This document shows, one piece after another, positions 1-8,548 of a DNA stretch of 64,000 nucleotides. Within the stretch, counting starts at the first letter, position 1, and each line of letters begins with the position of its first letter. Below the pieces are notes generated by a model. It was not told the DNA's origin. It worked only from the letters and a program-made list of their open reading frames with translations, and searched no databases. Position numbers and translations under genes: made by a program. The DNA is from Pseudidiomarina homiensis (lineage in GTDB: Bacteria; Pseudomonadota; Gammaproteobacteria; Enterobacterales; Alteromonadaceae), in the NCBI RefSeq assembly GCF_003987225.1, contig NZ_PIPX01000001.1, positions 1,674,001 to 1,738,000 on the forward strand, given 5' to 3'.

Positions 1-248
1 AATCTTTCTAAGCTAGATTGATTTGCTATAGCAACCTAAGTCCACGCAACTCTGGTTGCCGTAAGCACGATTACAACGCAATGCTCCGAGCCGATGCCTA
101 GCAAACGGGCTGATCAACACTATCTTCATGTTCGGCTCTCAAGTCATCTCATAGATGAGGGTTTGATGAGCGTATAGAAGCCTCATTGGAGTATCTACTC
201 AAATATTCCAGCTTTAGTTGATCGCTATCAACAAAACTCAGCCGCAAT
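1..248. other. Left-edge non-coding stretch
   Basis: No convincing reading frame, RNA gene or terminator was recognised here. A short perfect inverted repeat (CTCAT-AG-ATGAG) lies around 146-160. The stretch is simply the region downstream of the minus-strand small membrane protein. Confidence 0.4.
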
Positions 249-455
249 TTAACTCTTGTCTTCTGACTGTTTCCAAGGGCCAAACGCGATGAAATAAATC
301 AGCGCAATATTAACGAACGGAATCAGTATTAAGAGTCCCAGCGGTCCCGCGTAACCAATACGCTGACAAATGCGCCATAGGGGAATAACAATAATAGCCG
401 AGACCAACAACAGCCAAAGAAAACCTAAACCGGCAAACATTTCGTGATTCATCAT
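249..455 (-). CDS. Small two-segment membrane protein, function unknown
   Basis: A 68-residue protein with two hydrophobic segments (around FLWLLLVSAIIVIPLW and LGLLILIPFVNIALIYFI) and a charged C-terminal tail. The WRICQRIGYAGPLGLL segment resembles the short membrane proteins in which a charged turn containing a Gly-rich loop joins two helices, but I cannot name a family with confidence. The frame opens at 476, yet AAGAGG lies inside its first codons, about 6 bases before tandem ATG codons at 455 and 452, so the start is put there. It is divergent from copC; the shared upstream region is about 120 bases. Confidence 0.65.
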   Translation of the reverse strand: MMNHEMFAGLGFLWLLLVSAIIVIPLWRICQRIGYAGPLGLLILIPFVNIALIYFIAFGPWKQSEDKS

Positions 456-579
456 TGAACACCTCTTAGGTATCATACCTATAAATGACGTTAGTCTGTA
501 AATGTTAAGTTTGCAAAAGTCTGTGCGATAGAAGTCAATCTAAATAGCGAATAGCCAGCCTCACCAATTAGGAGTGATG

Positions 580-933
580 ATGAAAAACGTATTGAAGATC
601 TTAGTTTGCGTAAGCCTACTTTTCAGTGCCCATGCCAGCGCCCACGTTAGTCTTATATCAAGCGAGCCAGCCGCTGAAGAAGTTATCACGGAGACGCCGA
701 AAGTCATTTCGCTGCGTTTTGCCGGTGAAGTTCGACTTGCGAAAGTAAAGTTACATGCTGAAGATGGCACAATGTTTCCGCTCGACCACGCAATGAGCAT
801 GACTCCTCAAACAGCATTTTCGGTCCCTGTCAAAGCTAATTTGCCTACCGGTAGCTATACGATCTATTGGACAGCCATGGGTAGCGACGGCCACAAATTA
901 ACAGGTGACTTTAGCTTTTCGGTGAACAAATGA
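580..933 (+). CDS. CopC-family periplasmic copper-binding protein
   Basis: A 117-residue protein with a signal peptide ending near SAHASA|HVSL and one CopC/YobA beta-sandwich domain. The mature N-terminus begins with His (AHVSLISSEPA), the position that forms the copper-binding histidine brace in CopC proteins, and the C-terminal SDGHKLTGDFSFSV segment carries the second conserved His/Asp region. GTG 574, ATG 577 and ATG 580 are all possible; TTAGGAG at 568-574 favours 580. The stop overlaps the next gene (copD-like) by 4 bases, so the two are co-translated. Expected role is periplasmic copper handling or delivery with CopD. Confidence 0.85.
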   Translation: MKNVLKILVCVSLLFSAHASAHVSLISSEPAAEEVITETPKVISLRFAGEVRLAKVKLHAEDGTMFPLDHAMSMTPQTAFSVPVKANLPTGSYTIYWTAMGSDGHKLTGDFSFSVNK

Positions 934-1778
934 CAGTTTGGACTGGAGTCGGTGTTGTTATCCTAACTGTTATCTTTGTCCTGAATGCAACTCTAATCGC
1001 TTCACCCTATATTAACTATTTGGCCGATCTTGCTCGCCCCAAAGTCGATAAGAAGGGATTGGTATTGGGAGTAGCACTCTTGCTAATGAGTGTGCTTTAT
1101 TTCTTTATCAATGTCGGTAATTTTGCTGGTGAAGGCCTTTCCGGATTGTTCGACACCAACTATATACGCTTCATGTGGGCTGGCCCAGTCGGCCTCTTTA
1201 CCCAGCTCCAAATGGCGGGGGTCTTGGCTTGGCTCATTTATTGTGCAATCCAATCCTCACACCTAAAAACCATAACGTTTTTGGTGACACTAGGCGCCTT
1301 GAGTATTAGTTTCTTGAGCATGGGACACGCTAGTACCGCCGCATGGTGGGGTAAGTTAGCGCTACTCGCGCACCTTTTGGTCGCTTGGTTTTGGTTTGGT
1401 AGCCTCTATCCCTTGCGCAAATTGGCGACATCCTTACCCATCGCTGAAGCGCAAAGCGTTATGATGAAGTTTGGCGCACATATGAGCGGGTCAGTTCCTG
1501 TCCTTCTATTGGCGGGCGCGCTCCTGTATCGAAGTGCCAGTGGTCATTGGCTACCTAGCCCCCCTGTTAGCTCTTACGATATCGTGTTCTTAACGAAACT
1601 AAGTTTAGTGATATTGATTTTGCTTCTTGCAGCACTGCATAAACTGGTGTTCGTACCACAGCTAAAAACGCCTGCTAAAGCTAAGCGACTGCAAACTTCA
1701 GTGACTTGGGAAATCGTACTCGCCATTGCAATTTTAGCTATCGCTGCTGCACTCAGCAGCGCATTTTCTCCCAACTAA
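930..1778 (+). CDS. CopD-family copper-transport membrane protein
   Basis: A 282-residue integral membrane protein with about eight hydrophobic helices. The segments GHASTAAWWGKLALLAHLLVAWFWFGSL and FGAHMSGSVP, with conserved His and aromatic residues, are typical of the CopD domain (Pfam CopD), which is thought to move copper across the inner membrane with CopC. The start ATG overlaps the copC stop (ATGA), indicating translational coupling. There is no CopA/CopB multicopper oxidase beside it, so this is a minimal CopCD pair. Confidence 0.85.
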   Translation: MTVWTGVGVVILTVIFVLNATLIASPYINYLADLARPKVDKKGLVLGVALLLMSVLYFFINVGNFAGEGLSGLFDTNYIRFMWAGPVGLFTQLQMAGVLAWLIYCAIQSSHLKTITFLVTLGALSISFLSMGHASTAAWWGKLALLAHLLVAWFWFGSLYPLRKLATSLPIAEAQSVMMKFGAHMSGSVPVLLLAGALLYRSASGHWLPSPPVSSYDIVFLTKLSLVILILLLAALHKLVFVPQLKTPAKAKRLQTSVTWEIVLAIAILAIAAALSSAFSPN

Positions 1779-1794
1779 ATTAGGAACAACCCAT

Positions 1795-2229
1795 ATGAAC
1801 ACTCGACGAGGTCTCATCGGCGCATTGATGCTCTTCATCGCGATACCGATGAGTGCGACTGCACAACAAGATCCCAGCGAAGCAGTCGATCAGTTTCGCG
1901 CGGCATTGGCCGCCGGAAAAGTTGACGTCATCAGCGACATTCTCGCCAAAGACGTACTGATTTTTGAAGGCAGTGGCGTCGAACGCTCGCTAGCGGAATA
2001 TCGCTCGCACCATTTACCTTCAGACATCAAGTTTAGTCAGCATGTGACATTTGAATTGCTTGAACGCGAGACGCGTAACGCTGGCGAGATTGCCGTCGTT
2101 ACCTCGCGCTATAAAGTCTCGGGAACTTATAACGAAAAGACAATTGATTTAACGATGAATGAGACAGTTACAGCCAAAAAACTTGATTCATTAAATTGGC
2201 AGATCATTCTGATTCATTGGTCGAATTAA
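1795..2229 (+). CDS. Exported NTF2-like (SnoaL/DUF4440-type) protein
   Basis: A 144-residue protein with a signal peptide (MNTRRGLIGALMLFIAIPMSATA|QQDP) followed by one NTF2-like cone-shaped domain (PSEAVDQFRAALAAGKVDVISDILAKDVLIFEGSG...WQIILIHWSN). It starts 16 bases after copD with AGGAAC upstream, so it is probably the third gene of the copCD operon. NTF2-like domains bind small ligands or act as isomerases; a precise activity cannot be read from sequence. Its periplasmic location fits an accessory role to CopCD, which is inference. Confidence 0.7.
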   Translation: MNTRRGLIGALMLFIAIPMSATAQQDPSEAVDQFRAALAAGKVDVISDILAKDVLIFEGSGVERSLAEYRSHHLPSDIKFSQHVTFELLERETRNAGEIAVVTSRYKVSGTYNEKTIDLTMNETVTAKKLDSLNWQIILIHWSN

Positions 2230-2280
2230 CGCGCACTGCTTCAGTTCAGTCGATGTAAGTGCATATTGGCAGTTACCGAA

Positions 2281-2307
2281 TGTCGAATTCACCTTTTGTT
2301 GTTCGAT
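2281..2307 (+). promoter_or_regulatory. Putative ECF42-type promoter
   Basis: TGTCGA (2281-2286), 17 bases, then CGAT (2304-2307), about 35 bases before the first gene of the SRPBCC-YCII-sigma operon. From memory, ECF42 sigma factors recognise a TGTCGA -35 element with a CGA-containing -10 element; the match, spacing and location fit autoregulation by the sigma factor encoded in this operon. Confidence 0.5.
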
Positions 2308-2342
2308 AACTATAGTGAACAACGTATTAAAGGAGAATTCCC

Positions 2343-2807
2343 ATGAGCAAACCAACGGGCACTGTACACCTACATCGCATTCTGAAAGCCCCTGTAGAAC
2401 GGGTTTATCGCGCCTTTACAGACAAGAGCGCACTGGAATATTGGTCGCCTCCGTACGGCTTTACGGGCACTATTCATGAAATTGACGTGCGCGAAGGTGG
2501 CGGCTACAACATGTCGTTCAATAACTTCACAACCGGTTCAAGTCATTCGTTTACGGTAAAGTACGTGGAGATTGTTCCGAACCAACGCATCCGTCATAAA
2601 GATAGTTTTGATAGTGGCCCGATGGCCGAGGTGATGGATGTTCTAGTGACCTTCAGACCTGTCGCTTGCGGTACTGAACTGAAAATTGAGCAAGCCGGTA
2701 TTCCTGCCGAAATTCCGGTAGAGTTCTGTTATGCCGGTTGGCAAGAATCGCTAGCACAACTTGCCAACTTGGTTGAACCTGACGTGCCGGATTTTCCCGA
2801 AGAGTGA
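2343..2807 (+). CDS. SRPBCC (AHSA1/START-like) domain protein
   Basis: A 154-residue cytoplasmic protein made of one AHSA1/SRPBCC fold: VHLHRILKAPVERVYRAFTD at the N-terminus, YWSPPYGFTGTIHEIDVREGGGY in the middle, and the C-terminal helix FCYAGWQESLAQLANLVEP. The fold offers a hydrophobic ligand cavity; the ligand is unknown. AAAGGAG (2330-2336) precedes the ATG. It is the first gene of a tight operon with a YCII protein and an ECF42-type sigma factor. AHSA1 and YCII/DGPF proteins are recurrent neighbours of ECF42 sigma factors, so it is probably part of the response that sigma factor controls. Confidence 0.8.
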   Translation: MSKPTGTVHLHRILKAPVERVYRAFTDKSALEYWSPPYGFTGTIHEIDVREGGGYNMSFNNFTTGSSHSFTVKYVEIVPNQRIRHKDSFDSGPMAEVMDVLVTFRPVACGTELKIEQAGIPAEIPVEFCYAGWQESLAQLANLVEPDVPDFPEE

Positions 2808-2815
2808 GCCATTAT

Positions 2816-3160
2816 ATGAAATATTTATGTTTAGTGTATGCCGATGAAGCTGAGTTGCATAACTTGCCGGAAAGCCCTGAAGATTCTGAATGTTTTGCCT
2901 ATACGCAGCGCACGGATGCCGCTGCCTCATTTTTAGTGGGTGAAGCTTTACAGTCGGTGGAAACAGCAACCACGATCCGCCCTCGCGGTGACAAAGTGAC
3001 CATCACCGATGGTCCTTTCGCGGAAACCAAAGAGCAACTTGTCGGCTTCTATATGATCGAAGCAAGTAACCTTGATGCAGCAATAGACTACGCAAAAGGT
3101 ATTCCAGCGGCGCGAGTCGGTTGTATCGAGGTGCGTCCCGTCCGCCAGCTAGACGTTTAA
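2816..3160 (+). CDS. YCII-related (DGPF) protein
   Basis: A 114-residue protein of the YCII/DGPF family. MKYLCLVYADE at the start and the family-naming TDGPFAETKEQLVGFYMIEA motif are both present, as is the C-terminal GCIEVRPV strand. A GTG at 2804 overlaps the previous stop, but the ATG at 2816 gives the usual MKYLCLVY beginning. The fold is ferredoxin-like and the biochemical role is unknown. DGPF proteins are the hallmark partners and targets of ECF42 sigma factors, and such a sigma factor follows 6 bases downstream. Confidence 0.85.
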   Translation: MKYLCLVYADEAELHNLPESPEDSECFAYTQRTDAAASFLVGEALQSVETATTIRPRGDKVTITDGPFAETKEQLVGFYMIEASNLDAAIDYAKGIPAARVGCIEVRPVRQLDV

Positions 3161-3165
3161 CACAA

Positions 3166-4404
3166 ATGCCAGGGCTAGGTACGGAGCAACAGATTGCACT
3201 GATTTATCAGCAGGAATCTAGGCGCATTCTGGCCACCCTCATTCGCTTGCTTGGTGACTTTGAGCTGGCCGAAGAAGCCTTGCAAGAGGCTTTTTCGGCT
3301 GCCGTCACGCAATGGCGGAACGATGGCATTCCTGAACAACCACGAGCATGGTTGATTTCCACCGGACGTTTTAAGGCCATCGACAAACTTCGCCGGGATC
3401 AACGTTTTCGCGAATTATTACCGACGCTCGGCGATCTTACGGAAGAAGCAGCCGCACCCAATGCGCGAGCCATCGAAGATGACCAGTTACGGTTGATTTT
3501 TACCTGTTGCCACCCCGCCCTTGCCGAACCTGCTCGCATTGCACTTACCTTACGCGAGGTGTGTGGGATGACCACCGAGCAAATTGCACAAGCGTTCTTA
3601 CAACCCACAAGTACCTTGGCGCAGCGTATTGTTCGCGCCAAAAAGAAAATCCGACAAGCACGAATTCCATTTGAGATCCCTGAAACAACACAGATGACTG
3701 AGCGGCTGGATGCTGTCTTACAGGTCATCTATTTGGTTTTTAATGAAGGCTACTTTTGTTCGAGTGGCGACGCTCTGATCAATGGCAAATTAATGGACGA
3801 GGCGTTGCGTTTGGCGCGACAACTTGTACGCTATGTGCAACATACAGAAGCGCAAGGACTCCTAGCGTTACTCCTGTTTCAACATTCTCGCCACCACGCA
3901 CGGCTGAGTAATGATGGCCGCTTGTTAACTCTAGAAGCACAAAACCGCGAACTTTGGGATCCTGCGCAAATTCAAGAGGCCGATACCTTGCTTCGTGAAA
4001 TCCTACCACGTGCTGATATTGGTCGTTTCACCCTGCAAGCCGCGATCGCCGGTTTACATGCAGATGTCAAAAGTTATGCGCAGACCGATTGGCGAGAAAT
4101 ACTAGCGTTTTATGATTTATTGCTACAGCGACACCCGTCCCCGGTCGTGGCGCTCAATCGTGCTGTTGTCGTAAGTAAATTATCCGGCCCACAAGCTGCG
4201 ATAGAACTGATTCAGGAGCTCAATTGCAGCCAAACCTTGTCCGACTATCGATTTTTTCATGTCTTTCATGCCGACCTACTGCGACAGCTTGGTGATACCG
4301 TGGCTGCCGAACAAAGCTATCGCCGTGCACTGACCTTGACGCCACAAGATTCAGAACGCACTTACTTGCACGAACAACTCAATGAACTGCTGACGTCGAA
4401 TTAA
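3166..4404 (+). CDS. ECF42-type RNA polymerase sigma factor with C-terminal TPR extension
   Basis: A 412-residue sigma factor, roughly twice the length of an ordinary ECF. Residues about 1-75 form sigma region 2 (LIRLLGDFELAEEALQEAF, PRAWLISTGRFKAIDKLRRD), residues about 95-170 form region 4 (LTLREVCGMTTEQIAQAF, LAQRIVRAKKKIRQA), followed by VFNEGY and a helical TPR-like tail typical of ECF42 (SigJ-like, DUF6596). There is no anti-sigma gene; in this group the C-terminal extension is thought to control activity. A TTG at 3121 lies within the YCII gene, so the ATG at 3166 is preferred although its RBS is weak. A matching promoter heads the operon at 2281. Confidence 0.85.
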   Translation: MPGLGTEQQIALIYQQESRRILATLIRLLGDFELAEEALQEAFSAAVTQWRNDGIPEQPRAWLISTGRFKAIDKLRRDQRFRELLPTLGDLTEEAAAPNARAIEDDQLRLIFTCCHPALAEPARIALTLREVCGMTTEQIAQAFLQPTSTLAQRIVRAKKKIRQARIPFEIPETTQMTERLDAVLQVIYLVFNEGYFCSSGDALINGKLMDEALRLARQLVRYVQHTEAQGLLALLLFQHSRHHARLSNDGRLLTLEAQNRELWDPAQIQEADTLLREILPRADIGRFTLQAAIAGLHADVKSYAQTDWREILAFYDLLLQRHPSPVVALNRAVVVSKLSGPQAAIELIQELNCSQTLSDYRFFHVFHADLLRQLGDTVAAEQSYRRALTLTPQDSERTYLHEQLNELLTSN

Positions 4405-4478
4405 GCCTTCCTCGTTCGACTTACTCATACGTTATGAAATTTCATGACGCACTATGATTCAACAAGAGGAAAATGATC

Positions 4479-4865
4479 ATGCAAACTATCGAAACAATGT
4501 TACGGCGCTTCAGCAACGCATGGGCAACCTTCGATACCGAAGTCATTTTAAACGCCGTTACCGATGACGTTCGCTTCGGTATGGCCAATAGCGACGACGT
4601 TATCAAAGGCAAAGCAGCTTTCGCCGATTGGCTGAATAATATGGATTGCGGGGATGGTGGCAAAGCGACCATCACCCATCATCAGTTTTTACTGGACGGC
4701 AATCGTGCAATGCTGACCGGTGATCTTGAGGTTAGCTGCGAGCTCGGCTCTGAGCGTTTCGCTTTTTGTGATGTATACGAATTAGACGGTGAAAAAATCA
4801 AAAAGCTTACGGCCTATCTCACTAAATATGGTGAGTCGATGGCATGCCCATCAGCAGGCGATTAA
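4479..4865 (+). CDS. NTF2-like (SnoaL-type) protein
   Basis: A 128-residue cytoplasmic NTF2-like protein (MQTIETMLRRFSNAWATFDTEVILNAVTDDVRFGM...GKAAFADWLNNM...FCDVYELDGEKIKKLTAYLTKYG). ATG codons occur at 4473 and 4479; AGAGGA at 4465-4470 is ideally spaced (8 bases) only for 4479. It follows the ECF42 gene by about 75 bases on the same strand and is likely a member of the same stress locus. Function is unknown beyond the fold. Confidence 0.7.
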   Translation: MQTIETMLRRFSNAWATFDTEVILNAVTDDVRFGMANSDDVIKGKAAFADWLNNMDCGDGGKATITHHQFLLDGNRAMLTGDLEVSCELGSERFAFCDVYELDGEKIKKLTAYLTKYGESMACPSAGD

Positions 4866-4878
4866 CGACCCCTGAGGA

Positions 4879-4901
4879 AAGCGCAGGTTAATCCTGCGCT
4901 T
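4879..4901. terminator. Hairpin between convergent genes
   Basis: A perfect 9-bp inverted repeat (AAGCGCAGG / CCTGCGCTT) with loop TTAAT spans the stop codon of the minus-strand DUF2891 gene and lies just after the NTF2-like gene. It lacks a long T tract, so termination is plausible but not certain. Confidence 0.45.
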
Positions 4902-5973
4902 GGTTCAATGCCTGAATGGCAAAACTGCCAAGCCAGTGGCCACCTTCGTAGCTATCGCCAAGTAAGTTGGGGTACGAATAGGTCATGTGCTGATCGGCCA
5001 CTGCGCTTAAATGCGCGTATTGCGGATAAGCGTTGGCCAATGCGTATAAATTCCACGCACGGCTAAAGTTCAAGCCGTCGAGGTGCACGAGCTTGCCATC
5101 GGTACGGTCGCTCACTTTGCCAACTTCCAGGCTGTAGTCTTTGTTGGCTAGCTGCGGCATAAACGCTTGCAGCCATGGCAAAAACTCGTCGGCGGGCAAC
5201 ACTCGCTGCATCAAGCCAATTTCTTCAAGGCACGGTGAAATAAAATCGTAGCCACTGGGTTCCCACGCAATCGGGCAGTTTTCGTCCGCCATATAATAGT
5301 CTCGGGCGCGCTGTGCAATTAAATCCCGCAGTTCGGTTAAGTCATGGTTCACCGCATAGTCATAGGCAAAACTTAAACCAAACGCCGTGTTGGTGTGCTC
5401 ACCCACGCGCACCGGGTACACCAGTTTTGGCAAAAACTCGGTGTAGCGTTGCACGATCACATCAACCAAAGGCTGCAAATTCGCGGCGAGTTGCTCAGCC
5501 AACGGGTCATCCCACGCTTTTAACTCATCCGATAGCTTGAGTAGCCAGGCCCAACCATAAGTTCGCTCAAAAGATTTGTTGATGTCTTTACTGAAAAACT
5601 CCGCCTCACGCTTACCGTTCTCGGCAGTGATATTACGCTCTAAAATTGCGCGTGCCTCGGCGGCATGCTCCATATCTGGAAATTGGCGCAGTAAGGTCAC
5701 GAGCGACCAATAGCCATGGGCGGCACTGTGCCAGTCAAAGCAACCATAAAAAATCGGATGGTGCTCTGACGGCTCTTTTAGATCTTCTGCACTACCTAGG
5801 GTAATCCCGGTTTTATAGGGGTAAGGCGTTTCAACGCAGTGCAGCGGTAGCGTGATGAGCTTGTCGGCTTCACTGAGTGTTAGCTGGTGCGAAGGCTCAG
5901 CTGCCAGCGCCGTTTGGCTGACAAACCCTGTAGCTAGCAGCATCGAAGAGAAAAAAAGTGCGCGTTTCGTCAT
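4888..5973 (-). CDS. Exported DUF2891 family protein
   Basis: A 361-residue protein with a signal peptide (MTKRALFFSSMLLATGFVSQTALA|AEPS) followed by one DUF2891 domain: FYGCFDWHSAAHGYWSLVTLLRQFP near residue 75, the helical repeat YGWAWLLKLSDEL, HTNTAFGLSFAYDYA, and SPCLEEIGLMQRVL. The conserved pattern of Trp/His motifs on paired helices resembles alpha/alpha-toroid proteins, but no reaction is established. Its stop lies in the loop of a hairpin facing the NTF2-like gene. Confidence 0.8.
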   Translation of the reverse strand: MTKRALFFSSMLLATGFVSQTALAAEPSHQLTLSEADKLITLPLHCVETPYPYKTGITLGSAEDLKEPSEHHPIFYGCFDWHSAAHGYWSLVTLLRQFPDMEHAAEARAILERNITAENGKREAEFFSKDINKSFERTYGWAWLLKLSDELKAWDDPLAEQLAANLQPLVDVIVQRYTEFLPKLVYPVRVGEHTNTAFGLSFAYDYAVNHDLTELRDLIAQRARDYYMADENCPIAWEPSGYDFISPCLEEIGLMQRVLPADEFLPWLQAFMPQLANKDYSLEVGKVSDRTDGKLVHLDGLNFSRAWNLYALANAYPQYAHLSAVADQHMTYSYPNLLGDSYEGGHWLGSFAIQALNQAQD

Positions 5974-6045
5974 GGTATCAACCTTGCTGATCTGAATTCA
6001 TGAATGGACATGCAGACCAGCATATTACAAAACGTGATTAAAAAC

Positions 6046-7632
6046 CTAGCTTTGCTGCTTAAGATACTCGTCGTACGTGCCGGCGAAGTCGCGCATGCCT
6101 TGGTCGGTCAGTTCGATGATGCGCGACGCCAACGACGATACGAATTCACGGTCGTGGCTGACGAAAATTAGCGTGCCGTCGTAGTGCTCGAGGGCTAAAT
6201 TCAACGCTTCGATGGACTCCATATCCAAGTGATTGGTCGGCTCGTCCATGATCAGCACGTTGGGCCGCTGCATGATCAGTTTGCCAAAGATCATACGGCC
6301 TTTTTCGCCACCCGAGAGAATGGTGACGGGCTTCTTGATGTCGTCTTGCGAGAACAACATGCGCCCTAGCACACCGCGCACGGCTTGTTCGTCGTGATGC
6401 GGTTGCTTCCACTGACTCATCCAGTCAAAGACCGTCAGTTTTTCTTTAAACCAATCAGCATGGTCTTGTGCGTAATAGCCAATATTAACGTTCTCAGACC
6501 ATTTGATGAGGCCGCTGTCAGGCTGATATTGGTCGACCAGACACTTAAGCAGGGTCGTTTTACCGATACCGTTGGCACCGATAATCGCTACTTTCTCGCC
6601 GACTTCGATCATGGCGCTGATGTTTTTCAGCACTTGCAGGTCGTCGAAGCTCTTATGCACACCTTCCATTTCGAGGGCTAAGCGATACAGCTTTTTCTCT
6701 TGCTCAAAACGAATGAAAGGACTGACGCGACTTGAGGCTTTCACTTCCGCCAGTTGAATTTTCTCGATTTGCTTGGCACGTGAGGTGGCCTGCTTGGCTT
6801 TTGAAGCATTGGCCGAGAAACGGCTGACAAACTGCTGCAATTCAGCAATTTTTTCTTTCTTCTTAGCATTATCGTTGAGCAGTTGCTCGCGGGCCTGCGT
6901 GGCCGCGAACATGTACTGGTCATAGTTGCCCGGATAAACGCGCAACTCGCCGTAATCGATGTCGGCCATGTGCGTACATACGCTATTCAAGAAATGGCGG
7001 TCGTGCGAGATGATAATCATGGTCGCTTGGCGCTCGTTCAACACACCTTCGAGCCAGCGAATGGTGTTGATGTCCAAGTTGTTGGTCGGTTCGTCGAGCA
7101 GCATGATGTCTGGCTCAGAGAACAGCACCTGCGCTAGCAAAACACGCAGTTTCAGGCCTGGCGCCAGCTCGCTCATCAAGCCGAAGTGCGCTTCGAGCGG
7201 AATACCTACGCCTAAAAGCAGTTCACCGGCGCGTGATTCTGCGGTGTAGCCATCCATTTCGGCAAAAGCGACTTCTAGATCAGCAACCGCCATCCCGTCT
7301 TCCTCACTCATTTCCGGCAGGCTGTAAATGCGGTCGCGCTCGGCTTTGACTTGCCACAACTCTTCGTGCCCCATGATCACCGTGTCGACCACACTGTATT
7401 GCTCGTAGGCAAACTGGTCCTGACGCAATTTACCGACGCGCATATTAGGCTCAATCGAAATATTCCCCGCCGAAGGCTCTTGCTCGCCGCTCAAAATACG
7501 CATAAACGTAGATTTACCGCAGCCATTGGCGCCAATCAGACCATAGCGGTTCCCTTCGCCAAATTTTACAGAAATGTTTTCAAATAGAGGTTTTGCACCA
7601 AATTGCATGGTGACGTTTGCAGCAGAAATCAC
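6046..7632 (-). CDS. ybiT: ABC-F translation factor, YbiT subfamily
   Basis: A 528-residue soluble ABC-F ATPase with two nucleotide-binding domains: Walker [10 protein letters not shown] and GANGIGKTT, signature SELAPGLKL and LSGGEKGRM, Walker [13 protein letters not shown] and [11 protein letters not shown]. The linker between them is rich in Lys/Arg. Near-identical wording to E. coli YbiT ([30 protein letters not shown]) and the same length (about 530) identify the subfamily, which acts on the ribosome rather than in transport. The frame opens at 7701, but GTG at 7632 preceded by AAGAGAG gives the family N-terminus. Confidence 0.92.
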   Translation of the reverse strand: MISAANVTMQFGAKPLFENISVKFGEGNRYGLIGANGCGKSTFMRILSGEQEPSAGNISIEPNMRVGKLRQDQFAYEQYSVVDTVIMGHEELWQVKAERDRIYSLPEMSEEDGMAVADLEVAFAEMDGYTAESRAGELLLGVGIPLEAHFGLMSELAPGLKLRVLLAQVLFSEPDIMLLDEPTNNLDINTIRWLEGVLNERQATMIIISHDRHFLNSVCTHMADIDYGELRVYPGNYDQYMFAATQAREQLLNDNAKKKEKIAELQQFVSRFSANASKAKQATSRAKQIEKIQLAEVKASSRVSPFIRFEQEKKLYRLALEMEGVHKSFDDLQVLKNISAMIEVGEKVAIIGANGIGKTTLLKCLVDQYQPDSGLIKWSENVNIGYYAQDHADWFKEKLTVFDWMSQWKQPHHDEQAVRGVLGRMLFSQDDIKKPVTILSGGEKGRMIFGKLIMQRPNVLIMDEPTNHLDMESIEALNLALEHYDGTLIFVSHDREFVSSLASRIIELTDQGMRDFAGTYDEYLKQQS

Positions 7633-7722
7633 GTAGGCACTCTCTTCTTGCCCTAAGGCAGACCAAAAAATAGGCGCGTAATCTACGTGTTTTAGCGGCA
7701 AATTACAAAGGAAGTTTTGCAG

Positions 7723-8529
7723 TTAATCTCCCGCATTGGCATTAAAGCTACCGGCGAGCACGCCACCATCAATTGTAATTTCAGAAGCATTCATGTAGTT
7801 GGCTTCGTCGGAGGCGAGCAGCACGCAGACGGCGGCCACTTCGCTGACTTCGCCAAAGCGGTGCATGGGGCAGTCGGCGACGATTTTTTTAATGTTTTCT
7901 TCGCGCTGTGCGCCTTCACCTAGCATGGGCTCCCAGATGGGCGTCATAATAGCGGCGGGGTGAATGGAGTTGCAGCGGATCGGAAGCCCTTCCTGCGCGC
8001 AATACAACGCTACGGTTTTGGTGTGATTGCGTATTGCCGCTTTTGAAGAGGCATAAGCTGCAGCTCCAGGAATACCGACTAGTCCAGAGCGTGATGACAT
8101 GTTGACGATGCTGCCAGCGCTTTGGGTGCGACGCATCAATTGAATCGCATGCTTACAGCCCAAGAAAGTGCCGTCTAAGTTGACCGCATGCACGCGGTGC
8201 CAATCTTCCAATGAAACGTTTTCGGGATCGTGAGGGCCTGTAGCCGCTTCGAGGCCAGTAATACCCGCATTGTTAAACAGTCCGTTGAGGCGCCCGAATT
8301 TGCTTTCGACCCAACCCATCAAGTCCTGCCATTGACCTTCTTTACTGACATCAAGTTCGTAAGCGAAGGCCCGCTCGCCTAATTCTTTGGCAAGTGCATT
8401 AATTTCATCCACTAAAATGTCGGTCAAAATAACCGTTGCGCCCTCTGTATGGTAGGCGCGCGCAACACCCTCTCCAATACCGCGGGCAGCACCCGTAATG
8501 ATGATAACTTTAGCGTTGAGTCTGCCCAT
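7723..8529 (-). CDS. Short-chain dehydrogenase/reductase (SDR)
   Basis: A 268-residue classical SDR. The NAD(P)-binding motif TGAARGIG is at residues 13-20, NNAGIT near 93, catalytic Ser in NMSSRSG and the YASSK Tyr/Lys pair near residue 165. DILVDE after the second strand, with an acidic Asp, suggests NAD(H) preference. The C-terminal NASEITIDGGVLAG is typical of glucose-1-dehydrogenase-like or 2,5-diketo-type enzymes. The substrate is unknown. It lies about 20 bases downstream of the threonine-aldolase-like gene on the same strand and may be co-transcribed with it. Confidence 0.85.
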   Translation of the reverse strand: MGRLNAKVIIITGAARGIGEGVARAYHTEGATVILTDILVDEINALAKELGERAFAYELDVSKEGQWQDLMGWVESKFGRLNGLFNNAGITGLEAATGPHDPENVSLEDWHRVHAVNLDGTFLGCKHAIQLMRRTQSAGSIVNMSSRSGLVGIPGAAAYASSKAAIRNHTKTVALYCAQEGLPIRCNSIHPAAIMTPIWEPMLGEGAQREENIKKIVADCPMHRFGEVSEVAAVCVLLASDEANYMNASEITIDGGVLAGSFNANAGD

Positions 8530-8548
8530 CAGCTTCGTTCCGTTTTTG

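Noticed and set aside
3121-3165. TTG start giving a longer ECF42 sigma factor
   Set aside because: It lies inside the YCII gene and adds a non-family Arg/Pro-rich extension; ATG 3166 starts at the normal N-terminus.
7633-7701. ATG start 23 codons upstream for YbiT
   Set aside because: The extension is not shared with YbiT proteins, while GTG 7632 has a good ribosome-binding site and gives the family N-terminus.
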